From Quillaja saponaria (Eukaryota > Streptophyta > Magnoliopsida > Fabales > Quillajaceae): 64,000 nt of DNA. The notes beneath the pieces were generated by a model. The model was given only the letters and a program-made list of their open reading frames with translations, ran no database searches and was not told the DNA's origin. The stretch spans positions 15,012,062 to 15,076,061 of the forward strand of contig CM055611.1 of the NCBI GenBank assembly GCA_029379385.1. The letters run 5' to 3'. The position numbers and the translations under genes are program-made. This document shows positions 12,298 to 27,017 of the stretch, in pieces (position 1 is the first letter of the stretch; the number at the start of each line of letters is the position of its first letter).

Positions 12298-12793
12298 GCA
12301 CGAAGTCAAAACACTTACAATTCACCCAATTTGGTAGTGGGCTTTATGTTTAGGCATCGAAATGGATTGGGTCGGTCCAAGATCCGCCCTAGTCCTTTAT
12401 GGAGTAGTCAAAATCCAGTCGGTCTAGCAATTATCTACTACATGCTTACCGATCGACGACTGCACCAGCACCCGCACCCAGTACCAGCACTATTCAGGGC
12501 AGCTCCGGCCTCCGGAAACTACTGTACCTCTTCTTACTATTTCTCTCATCATGTAATTGGTGGAAGCAGAGAATTGATTTGCTTTTGAACATAAATCTGA
12601 GCCTGAGGCCAATGTAGGGGGAAAGATAGTGGGACTGGTCTCAGAAATTAATATGGCTTGTGATGATTTAGAGCTCTTCTTTCCCCTTATTGATTGTTGT
12701 TTTAATTTGTGGCAATAGAAGATTTCCTCGGCAAGGAGTCATGTGGTGTTCCTGTAGTCTGTTCGACAATTAGCAAAGAACAAAGCTGTTGTG

Positions 12794-14455
12794 ATGAAAA
12801 ACACAATTCTTAACCTGTTAAAGGCATGTTCTAGGCTAAAGGAAGTAGAATCTATCTATGCCTCCATGATTAAGATCGGCACAAACCAGGACTGCTTCTT
12901 GATGAATCAGTTTATAAGTTTGTGTTTTACCTTTTCTCAAATAAATTATGCAACTTCTGCTTTTGTCCAGATGGAGAATCCCAATGTTTTTGTGTACAAT
13001 TCTATGATGAGAGGCTTTGTTCGTTGCTTTCACCCCAAGCAAGCTTTACAATACTATGTATTTATGTTGAGAGAAGAAGTTACGCCTACCAGTTATACAT
13101 TCTCGTCATTACTTAAGGCTTGTACTTCATTAATGGTTTTGTGGTTTGGTAAAGCTGTTCATGGTCAAATTTGGAAACATGGGTTTGAGTCACATGTGTT
13201 TGTTCAAACTGCTTTGATTGATCTTTATTCGAAATTGGGTGACATTGGTGATTCAGGAATAGTGTTTGATGATATGCCCGAAAGAGATGTTTTTGCGTGG
13301 ACAATAATGATTTCAGCTCTTGTCCGGATTGGGGATATGATTTCTGCAAGGAGGTTGTTTGATCAGATGTCTGAGAAAAACACTGCCACGTGGAATACCA
13401 TGATTGATGGGTATGCAAGATCAGGGAGCCTGCAGTCTGCTGAGTTGTTGTTTCATGAAATGCCCGCCAGAGATGTCATTTCGTGGACAATCATGATCTC
13501 TTGCTATTCACAGAATAAAAAGTTTAGAGAAGCATTAGCAATTTTCAATGACATGACCATCAATGGGATAAGTCCTGATCCTGTGACTTTATCAACTGTC
13601 ATTTCAGCCTGTGCTCATCTGGGAGCACTTGACTTAGGAAAGGAGTTACATCTTTATGTGATGTTAAATGGTTTTGATCTTGATGTTTATATTGGCTCTG
13701 CATTGATTGACATGTATGCCAAATGTGGGAACTTAGAGAGGTCCCTTGTAGTCTTCTTCAAAATGCAAAACAAAAACCTGTTTTGTTGGAATTCTGTGAT
13801 TGAAGGGCTTGCAGCTCATGGCTTTGCTGCAGAAGCATTAAGAATGTTTAATAGAATGGAGAAACATAAGATCAAACCAAATGCAATAACCTTCATCAGC
13901 ATCCTTGGTGCCTGCACTCATGTAGGATTTGTAGAAGAAGGGCGTAGAACGTTTCAGAGCATGATTGATGATTATTCTATCCCTCCTCAAGTTGAGCACT
14001 ATGGATGCATGGTTGATCTATTGAGCAAAGCTGGCTTGCTTGAAGATGCCTTAGAAATTATCAGAAGCATGGAATGTGAACCTAATTCTGTTATTTGGGG
14101 TGCCTTGTTGGGTGGGTGTAAGCTTCACAGGAACTTGGACATTGCTGACGTTGCAGTTAGTAATCTGATGGTTTTAGAGCCAAACAACAGCGGGTATTAC
14201 AATCTCCTTCTCAACATGTATGCGGAAGTAAATCTATGGGGTGAAGTTGCTAAAATCCGGACAATCATGAAAGATCTAGGTTTAGAAAAGATATGTCCTG
14301 GGTCTAGTTCGATTGAGATGGAAAGGAAAATTCACCGGTTTGCAGCAACTGATAAATCCCACTTGTCTTCCAGTGAAATTTACTTGTTGCTGAGTAAATT
14401 AGACGGGCAGCTGAAGCTAGCTGGCTATGCCCATGAACTAGAGACTATTTTATGA
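12794..14455 (+). CDS. Pentatricopeptide repeat protein, PLS class with E-type C-terminus
   Basis: A single exon of 553 codons plus stop. PPR proteins bind organellar RNA one base per repeat and act in editing, splicing or stabilisation. Repeats run almost from the first residue to about 440, with typical phrases such as VFVQTALIDLYSK, WNTMIDGYARSG, DVYIGSALIDMYAKCG and CWNSVIEGLAAHG. The C-terminus (about 440-530) has the E/E+ pattern (WGALLGGCKLHRN, NLLLNMYAE, CPGSSSIEM) but no DYW deaminase, so an editing role would need a partner. The start is the ATG at 12794; an in-frame TAG lies about a dozen codons upstream. No obvious transit peptide is visible before the first repeat, so targeting is uncertain. 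The lack of introns is normal for the family. Confidence 0.93.
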   Translation: MKNTILNLLKACSRLKEVESIYASMIKIGTNQDCFLMNQFISLCFTFSQINYATSAFVQMENPNVFVYNSMMRGFVRCFHPKQALQYYVFMLREEVTPTSYTFSSLLKACTSLMVLWFGKAVHGQIWKHGFESHVFVQTALIDLYSKLGDIGDSGIVFDDMPERDVFAWTIMISALVRIGDMISARRLFDQMSEKNTATWNTMIDGYARSGSLQSAELLFHEMPARDVISWTIMISCYSQNKKFREALAIFNDMTINGISPDPVTLSTVISACAHLGALDLGKELHLYVMLNGFDLDVYIGSALIDMYAKCGNLERSLVVFFKMQNKNLFCWNSVIEGLAAHGFAAEALRMFNRMEKHKIKPNAITFISILGACTHVGFVEEGRRTFQSMIDDYSIPPQVEHYGCMVDLLSKAGLLEDALEIIRSMECEPNSVIWGALLGGCKLHRNLDIADVAVSNLMVLEPNNSGYYNLLLNMYAEVNLWGEVAKIRTIMKDLGLEKICPGSSSIEMERKIHRFAATDKSHLSSSEIYLLLSKLDGQLKLAGYAHELETIL

Positions 14456-17427
14456 TTCAGGCTTGAAGCCTTGAACTAGAGGAAATTGAAAGCACAAGTT
14501 GATGGAAATATGAAGATTATCAATCCTCATAACCAGTCCATTGAAATAATAGAACAGATACTTTATACAATTGAGGGAGATGAGATCATGTGATTATTGG
14601 AGGCAAGTATCATAATAGTAAGAAGAACTTCAACTGGTAATTTATGTATTTCTTTCCTCTCTGTGCTGTGTTGTAAATTACTTTTTAAGAAAATCTAGGT
14701 GGTAGTACATTTGGTCTCTGGTTGGGCTTTCCTCAAAGAATCAATAATTTTCTCACCTTTTTCTTTTGGTATAGACCTTTTTGTTATCTTTCATCGAAGT
14801 AGTGCAGCTTCAGGTCATAATTTGAAATTTAGGATCTCATATAACTCGTGTATTATCTATAATGTTATGTAGGTTAGTAAGTCTCTAATTTTGATAAGGA
14901 TATTATCTTGATGATAACATATAGTAATGCCAAAAAAGTACCGGCCATCTGCTGGATAATTCTGTATTCCTTGATCATCTTTTTTTCCGATGTTTATGTA
15001 TGAACTTCATCTGCATATTTCTGATCATATTTTAGGCAGTGTCATCAAATTAAGTATATTGTATGCGAGTGTTATATTCATGATATGATTTATTTAGTTT
15101 GTTGACAGAGATGAAAAAGGATTCTATGAAATGGAAATTTTGTTCTATATGATAGTATGTTCAGTTACTTTAGCGATGTCAAAAGCTTAGACATTGATGT
15201 TTTAATTAGTTAGTTGGCTTAATTAACAATTTTTTTTATTAAATAATAATCATGAATCATGATACTTCCTTTTGGTGATATAATTTTCTTGTGTAGTTTC
15301 TCAAAGACTATCAGCAGAAGAAGTTATCATAGTCATTGGACATACACTGTAAGTGTTTTTGCTATTAACGCATTTTTACTTTCTTGGTCAGAATATGGAT
15401 TGCACCTAGAGTGAGGTTTTCAGCAATCAGCAACTTGATTTCTTCTTTGTAACATTTCTTCCTTCCTATATATTTCTTACCTACCTTTGACTCAAAAATG
15501 AATATTTACAATATGAAGTAATCTGTTTTTTTTTTTTTTTTTTTCCAATTACATGTTTTAATTGATCCAAAATTGTTTTAATTGGATTCCAGTGCACTAA
15601 TAGAAACAAAAAGTACCACCTATTTCCAAAGTCTTAAGAATTTCAATGACTCCTAAAATACATTGAATTGCTTAAAACCGCAACACATCTCTGAAGGTCT
15701 TACAGGTTGGTGTTGGTTCTTTAAAATTTACTTGCTGCTGAGTAAATTTGATCATCTTACAGAGAAATATAAGCAGTTGACGGTTATGGCTGTTCTCTCA
15801 ATTCTGGTTGTTTTGTTTCTTTGGAATTGCTTCCAGAATGCGCACCTAAAGAGGCTCCAGCATAACTGCTTCAATCAGACGTTGCAGACAAAGAATCTCC
15901 CCATTCTGCAATTTAACACGACAGGTCTGTTTTGGTGTTTCATCTCTTTCCATTAGATGTTGTTGCCTTCTTGTATGATAGAAGAAGTGTTGGATAATCA
16001 ACATCTTTGAATTTCTTTCACAGATAGCATTTGGTACATTTTCTGAAATCGACGATTTTGTCTCATGTTACTGCCAGTTGGATTGTCTGATGTCTCTCTT
16101 TCTCTTTGTACTGTGTCTCTCCATCATTCAGATGCAACTCCTTATTCAAATAATCCAGCATAGAGTTCAAGAAAAATATGCTGAATATAATCAAATGGGA
16201 CATCTTCTTTTGACTTAACATTGACAACCTGAGATACCCCACTGATTATTACTTATTTGATCTCAGGACTTGGCTCCAATTTGAAACTTTTACTAGATTA
16301 CATTCATTTGACAAGCATAGAGGCATGTGAATTGTAAACTTCTAAAGCTACCTCATATATGTATTTTTAAAATATTCATGCTTTAATTCTTCAAATCCCA
16401 TTAGATTTTTTTTGTTTGGGAAATTCTGTGTTGCTGCTAATTTGATTCTTTTTTCTTCTTTATATGCTTTCTTCTTTTGATTTTACTCTTAGTATTCTTA
16501 ATAGGTAAGCAACTGGCTTTAAATTTTCATGGTCCTTACTGCTGACTCGTTGTCGGGGCTCTAGGAGACATAAGGATGTGAAATGTTTGTGGAGACTTTT
16601 TTCTTTTCTTTTCTTTTCTTTTTTCAGTGCTTTTGGGGTGTCTGATTGAAGCGTAATGTTAGGGTTTTCATGAAGCTCATCTTGGAGGACACCTTTTGTG
16701 GGATAAGATTGTCTTCGTGGCATTGCTTCTTTGGTCTGCTTCAGGGGCTTTCTAGGGTGCTTCTATGACTGATATGTAGTGTCATTGGCAAGTTCTATCG
16801 TTCTAGCTCAGCCTTTCTTTTTTATTGTTTTTTTTTCCTTCTTTTGGTTAGGAGGACTTTTGGTCTCTTCCGACTTTTATTCTCTCAATATTTTTTTCTT
16901 CTAAAAGTATACAAGTTTAGCAATGGATTAATTAGCATGTCAACCTAGCCTCTTAGGATTTCTATGTTCTAACATAGAACCAGGAAGGTTCCCACACATA
17001 TTCTTGATGTATCCATAAAATTGGTTCAATTGTCTGGTTCGTATGCCAATGTTGCTCAATCTATTCCTCTCATAATAGGAAGTTAATTTTATTTTAATTT
17101 TAATTTCTTTTTTGTTCTGATTCTAATATTATGCTGCAAATGAATTTCAGTGATCTTATCTCAAATCTTACTAGTCATGTTTTCTGGTTTTGGTTATTTA
17201 CATTTTTCATTGTAGTTAGTCTTTGCTAGTGATTTTCATTCTACTATTTATTTATTCTTTGCAAGAGAAAACTCAATGGTTTTAGATCAGATGGGTACTT
17301 TATGATTTTTTTAGTGATGTGAATTTGCTGCTTGAAACAATTTCACTTCATAAATAAATAATCACCCTCATAATGGATTGGTTATTTATGGAAGCAAGGG
17401 GCAGGTGGTTGACCTAACTATCCATGG
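14456..17427. other. 3' flank of the PPR gene and intergenic DNA
   Basis: About 3 kb with no supportable gene. The first few hundred bases may be PPR 3' UTR. A 25-base stretch near 15725-15755 repeats, with one mismatch, the PPR coding sequence near 14380-14404. The open frame there (15663-15956) encodes a short hydrophobic stretch but nothing conserved. T-rich tracts occur near 15523-15545 and a (CTTTT)n-like tract near 16600-16625. Confidence 0.5.
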
Positions 17428-19625
17428 CAAGCTTTCATAAATAGTAGAATATTAAGATGGTTTAGACAGAACTTCATATAATGTGATTACTGCAGCATTG
17501 AGTTTGTCAGGTCCAAGGCTTACAGTATTATTTACATGTCTATTTAGTGCAGAATGATTAAGCAGCAGATTTAATACTCACAAAATGAAAGTGCTCTTTG
17601 AGATTTTCCCGATTTTCTTTCAAAGTTGAGATTGTAGCTCCTTAAAGGTACTGCATTGACTTGTATCTGTATGGATAACAGTGAGTTGCTTTAATTTTTT
17701 CCCTTTTTTCTGTATTGTTTTCCCTTGAGTTAATTTACCATGAACTACTTAATACAAGGATTAAACTACAAGTAATATATCATAACAAGTCATTATTGTT
17801 ATTCATCCCAAATAGATCCTATTGGCATGTTTCTGCTAATTTTTAAGTGCTCGATCAAGCTGCAATTTTTGTGTGTATCCTATCAACTTTGGAAGGTTAT
17901 CCTTGTTTCTTTTTCTTTTGTTTGCTAAAGAAAACTTCGATGTGTGATTTAATTCATATTTTGTTCTGTCATTTTGTACAAATGTGATTCATTGAGAAGG
18001 ATTGGCATCTGCAGACAGGTATTGGATTGAGGAGGATGTAGAAACAAGAATATGAATCATGGCATAGATTCATTTGCATACAAATTGTGTTTTGGCAACT
18101 TTCTATTTGGTGTTACCTTTACGGATTCTTTCTATTCTTTTCTCACAGTTCTGTACTTGAAATATTCTGATTTTTCTGATTGCATTCTTGCTCAGCTGGA
18201 AAGAGTTCCCCCTTTTTTGTTGAGATTCGTGGCTCTTGACATCTACACGAATTGCTTTTGAATAAGGGGGATTGTTTAACCCCAAAATAGGGGCAAAAGA
18301 AAAAGAAAAACAATGGGACTTATGATTCATATATATATATATATATATATTAGGAACTTCATTGGACGAGTTATAAGCGAACTCTTTCATTTGATTTAAA
18401 ATTTTGCTAATTGAACTAATAATTCATATCTTTGAAATAGTGAATCTTAACAGTTATATAGATTATGATATGGATAGTTTTTACCTCGTCACCAAACCAA
18501 ATGTACCCAAATTTCTCAAACTATTTGAAATGCCAAATCTCGTAATAAAGTGTTTGGTTTTGATTATAATTTGGTTTAGAAATGCTTGACACTCTAATAT
18601 AAATTTTATTAATTAATTAACAAATTATAAATAATTTTTAGCAAATGTTTTATACAACTATTATATAATTTAATATTCAATTATAATTTGTAAATAATTA
18701 ATAATTATCAACTATAATTAAATAATTCTAAATGAAAAAAAACTAAGGATTTCAAAGTCTTATGCATAATATAAATTAAGTATAAAGTTGAAATTCAAAT
18801 TAAATAGTTTTACATATTATGTTATTTGTATTTGAAATTAACTATCGAATTTAAAATCGAATATCTAATTGAATTTAAAATAATATTTGAATTGGATTAA
18901 TATTTAAATTTTAAATTTTAAATTTTAAATTTTAATATTTGAATTTTTATTGTTTAAAATAATCTTATATGAAATTTCTTGTTTAAAAACATGAATAAAA
19001 TAGAAAGTAATTTTGAATTAGGGTGTGAATATTAAAATTATATAACCATTATAATGTATTTTTTTTTTTTTATGTACTGCCATACAATTGAAAAAGACAA
19101 AAAAGAAAGAAAAGAAAAAAAAAAATGCAAGTAGTCTTAAAACACAAAACAACACTATGCTAAACTTAACCACTATTGCACTATTTATTTTTCACTTACT
19201 TGATTAAATGTTTCTTACATATTTATCTTCACCAACTTGATATCAATTAGCTATCCAACTTGATATAAATAGTCGTATAAAAGGATTGAGACTATAATAA
19301 AATTATGAAGTAGAAAGAATCTTATCTCTCTCAAATGTGCAAAAAAAGAAAGCCTGGTAAAAAGTTTAGTAAGTAGTAACTAATAAAGTTACCGTTTGTA
19401 AAATAGTTAAATAATGATTATTTAACATAAATAAATATAAATGGTTATATAAAATTAATTTTTTTTGATACATAGCAAATAGTAAATCAAATAATTTAGT
19501 AAATACTTAATCAAATATCAAATATTTAATCAAATAATTTAATTGAATATCAAATCAAATACTATATTATTTAAATTTGATTTGAATTAAAATTAAAATT
19601 TTAAAATTTATTTGTATTTGATTTA
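17428..19625. repeat. Long direct repeat, copy 2
   Basis: Second copy of 1-2325, in the same orientation. It keeps the same sequence of blocks, including the (TA)n microsatellite near 18330-18350 (copy 1 near 905-925). It stops near 19625, about 360 bases before the Hsp70 start codon, so the Hsp70 upstream region borders a duplication breakpoint. Confidence 0.9.
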
Positions 19626-19659
19626 AATATATATTTAAATTTAATCTCACCGATCCAAC

Positions 19660-19667
19660 TTCAAGAA
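19660..19667. promoter_or_regulatory. Heat-shock element core TTCAAGAA
   Basis: A perfect TTCnnGAA palindrome about 320 bases upstream of the Hsp70 start codon, followed by further GAA and TTC words at 19675-19683. Binding by heat-shock factors is inferred from the consensus only. Confidence 0.45.
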
Positions 19668-19737
19668 CCACCTCGAAGTTTTCATAACGGGCAGCTCAAA
19701 ATCCCTACCCGCGATGTCCATTGGGCAGGCAAGATCA

Positions 19738-19757
19738 TTCTAGAATGATTCCACGTG
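19738..19757. promoter_or_regulatory. Heat-shock element-like TTCTAGAA with adjacent G-box CACGTG
   Basis: TTCTAGAA (19738-19745) is followed by a TTC at near-consensus spacing, and then by CACGTG (19752-19757). The combination of a heat-shock motif and a G-box (bound by bZIP or bHLH factors) about 230 bases before the start codon fits a chloroplast Hsp70 responsive to heat and light. Confidence 0.5.
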
Positions 19758-19984
19758 TAACTACCTAACCCTCACTCTCCTCCAAAACCCTTCTCTGTGA
19801 TTTTCTTATCCTCGTCTCTTCTCTTTTCTTCTGGTATCCTCTCGAGCCCTTCGCATCTTCGTCTAGGGTTAGCTTTTATCTTCTCTAGTCGTGGGATTGG
19901 GTTTTCGTTCTGTTCTCTCACATCTAAGCTTTGCTATAAGACCCTGAAAAGTTTTACAAAAATTCAACTTCAATTCCTTCTACA

Positions 19985-23652
<3,668 letters not shown>

Positions 23653-25330
23653 AGATGTAGAATCTGTTTGGTAGCTCTCTCTTTTTACTTGGTATTGTGT
23701 ATAAGAATTTGTTCTGCCAGGATTGTAGGTTGGAGGATTGGAGCTGTTACTGGGCTCCATTTCCAGTCATTTTTGTTCTTGGAGAATGACATAGAACTTT
23801 CATTAAATTATAAGGTTTGAAATAGGTGTTCACGCTACAAAAAAGTTTGGTAGGTTATCAAAGCTTATGTAATATGAACATGGTATGTCAATCATGCTTC
23901 GTGGTGGAATTTAGGGGGTAAATATCCTGTCACCTACCACTTTTTACGGTAGAATTGTATTGAAGCTTCTACTATTTCTTCTTTCTACTGTAAATTGTGA
24001 TTGAGTTTGCCGGATTCATGTACAGTAATTACATTATGTGCCGGTATTTGTAGTCTGCCTATTTAACCGTGCAGCTTCCACTTCTTCCACTTAAGGTTGA
24101 CTCTAGTCTGCATGTCTTTCTCACGTAGTTTTAAAACATTTGATATGATGCTTATGTTATAACTTTGTAAAATATTTTAATCTAAATATCGAGTATGATA
24201 ATGTATGGCATGTATTATGCTTGAACGCAAAGCTCATTTATGCATGAATTGTTCTTATTCAGGTTGAATTGAAAGCTCATTTATGCATTTAGTGGTTAGA
24301 TAGGTCTTGATCTATATAACTTATTTCACCAAAACAAATCAATCTTGACAACTATGGCATTTCTTGTCATACATATTTTTAGATTTTCATGATTTTAATT
24401 CTTCATTATATTATTTAGGTTTTTCATAATTGTATTATTTTTTTAGTTTAGTTTTTTAAGAATTTTTTTAATTAATTTTATTTTTTAAGATTTAAAATTT
24501 TTTTGTCAATTTTTTATTTATTTATAAATTATAAATTAACAAAATAATTATATTTGACATTAATATAATGACGTATTTAAATTATTTTTTTGTTAAGTTA
24601 ATTTATTTATTGATAATATGGGAATAAAGTAATGAAACTAGATTGTAATATTTTTGAATTCTAAATAAAAAAATTGATTGAAAATATTTATTAAAAATTA
24701 AATTAAAAACTGAGATGATTCTGAAGTATTATAATAGTAGTTAAACCTATTATTTATTAATTGAAATAGGTTAAAAGGATAATTAGATGTAAGTATATAA
24801 AAGATTTGAGATTCCTTAAATTTTGGGAGTGGACATCAAGGAATACATCGTGGAGAAGGTGCATTAAATACCTCAGTTTCAAAAAAAATAATAAAATAAT
24901 AATAATAAAACCAATCCAAAGAGATAGATGTGCAAAATATAGAAGTGGAACAGCGCTAGCCCAGCCCAACTAAAATGGATTTTTTTTTTCTTTGTTATAA
25001 TGTTGAAATAAAACTCTTTAAAGAATAAATATATTTTGTGGTGAAAAAAAATGCAGAAAATGTAAGTACTATCATCATTTTTAATTTCTTTCTTTCTTAG
25101 AATTTTTTATTTTATAAGTGTAGTTTTACTTAAAAGATTATCTCATTTTCTAACAATACAAATAATTTATAAAAGGAGATGTCATTTTAGTAAAGTAAAA
25201 GAATTGGATTTAAGAGTCAACATGTTTATCTTGTAATATATAGAAAATATTTTTTTCTTGGATTTTGTTATTAGTCCTTACCTTATATTTCATAGTTAAT
25301 TACTTAATTAATATGTTGATTGAATTTTTT
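23653..25330. other. Hsp70 3' flank and AT-rich intergenic DNA
   Basis: The first 200-400 bases are probably Hsp70 3' UTR. Beyond about 24130 the sequence becomes very AT-rich with T and A runs and no coding signal. Confidence 0.5.
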
Positions 25331-25510
25331 TAACAAATGTCTTAAGGGCACTTGTTAAGATTTTATAAATTGAAAGTTTGTTACATTTATTATTGTAGTT
25401 AATCATAGGTTTCAGTATTATTTAATACATAAATTACTACATTTAAAAAGTTTCAATTTTTTAAAATTATATTTATTACAGCTTAACAAGTGCTTTTAGG
25501 GTGCCCGTTA
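25331..25510. mobile_element. Small MITE with ~29 bp terminal inverted repeats
   Basis: The left end (25331-25359) and the reversed right end (25482-25510) share TAAC...GCACTTGTTAAG, with about 8 mismatches over 29 bases. The element is about 180 bases with no coding capacity. A partial second copy lies at about 25620-25780, beginning with the same GGGCACTTGTTAA block but without the right end. A third relative is at about 9010-9170. Confidence 0.65.
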
Positions 25511-26465
25511 AAAAAATTCATTTTTGTTAAAATGCAATGAATATGATTTTTGACATTTAAGATGTAATGAATATGAGGATTTTGGTGAGATGTAAATAAT
25601 ATAAAATTCAATAGTTAATTACTTAACTATATGTTTGTTGAATTTTTCTAAAGAATATTTTAAGGGCACTTGTTAATATTTTATAAATTGAAAGTTGGTT
25701 GAATTTTTTATTATAATTAATCATGGTTTTAGTATTATTTAATATATGAATTACTACTTTTAGAGAGTTTTAATTTTTTTTAAAAATCAAAAATTCATAT
25801 TTGTTAAAATGCAATGAATATGATTTTTGATATTTAAAATGCAATGAATATGATTTTTAGTATTTAAAATATTTTAGAAATTAATAAATCATTTATTGTA
25901 TGAAATCATAGCCAATGATTCATCAGTGATATATTATGATTCATCAATGATTCATAAGTTTTCTATTTTTTAAATCTTTATTCAAATGCAGTCTCCAAGT
26001 ACAATTGAATGAAATGTTTTGATAAGCTCCTCCATTAATCATCATGAAATAACTCTTAAACATTTGACCTCTGTGTAATACATAGCCCTTTTTGGTTTGG
26101 TTTAAAAAAAAATTGAAGTTTTTGCTATAAAAATATTTGGTAATTGAGATTTTATTTTTAAAGTTTTACAGAAAAATATGTTTAGGGTTATTAGAGTTTT
26201 AAAAACCTGAAAATAGGAAAAAAAAAATTCTTATAAAAAATTAAAAAAGCTCAATATATTCTGTCATAATGATCTTCTTAGTAATTTCAATACTCAATAT
26301 ATTTTTTTGAAAAAAATAAAATCAAATAAGTTTTTATATCTCCCAATGTTTTTAAGTCAATTAATCCAATCACTTTTTCAACTATTTATTTATCACTTTT
26401 TAAACAATTTTACTTGAAAAATATTTTTACTTATAATACTTTTACATATAGCTTAACCAAACAGA
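25511..26465. other. Intergenic with partial MITE copy
   Basis: Contains the partial second copy of the 25331 element (about 25620-25780) and a repeated phrase AAAATGCAATGAATATGATTTTTGA at about 25531, 25806 and 25837. No gene is seen. Confidence 0.5.
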
Positions 26466-27009
26466 TAGAGGTGTGCAAGAAAAAATTGACCACCTACCAA
26501 ACCCAACCAACTTGACTAAACCCATCCAAACCTAAACAACCCAACAAGAATCGATTTTATGATTGTGTGAATTTTTATTTTTTATTACAAGTTGAGTCAG
26601 GTGACTAGGTTGAGATTTTTTGAAATAGGGTGAACTCGACCCACTTAACATTATATTTTAATATTTATTGTATTATTTATATATAAAAATATTAAGTCTA
26701 AATTTATAATTTTAGTATGTACATATTAGATTTTATGTTATTATTAAAAATACATCATTATTTCATCTTTTAATTTTATTTTGTAATATAATTTTTTTAA
26801 TTTATATTAATTTAGTTTTAAAAAAAATTATTTTAAAATAGAAATTTCAACACATCTTACCCATCCGACCCACCCGACTTTTACACTGGGTAAAAATTTT
26901 GATCACCTGATTTTCAAAGTTAGGTGATATTATTGGTCACCCATATTGGCTAGGTTGGGTGATATTTTACCTCCACTCAGCCCCGACGAGCGCCAATTGC
27001 ACACCTTTA
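26466..27009. mobile_element. Non-autonomous hAT-like element with 8-bp target duplication
   Basis: Ends read TAGAGGTGTGCAA on the left and, reversed, TAAAGGTGTGCAA on the right. The 8 bases outside each end, CAAACAGA (26458-26465) and CAAATAAA (27010-27017), agree at 6 of 8 positions, as expected for an old 8-bp hAT duplication. Subterminal CACCCAACC/GGTTGGGTG words appear near both ends. No protein is encoded. Confidence 0.7.
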
Positions 27010-27017
27010 CAAATAAA

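Noticed and set aside
12331..12588. Open frame just upstream of the PPR gene
   Set aside because: No homology recognised, and separated from the PPR frame by stops; likely leader or intergenic sequence.
12791..12793. Start of the PPR gene at 12791
   Set aside because: The codon there is GTG; the first ATG in frame is at 12794, so the latter was used.
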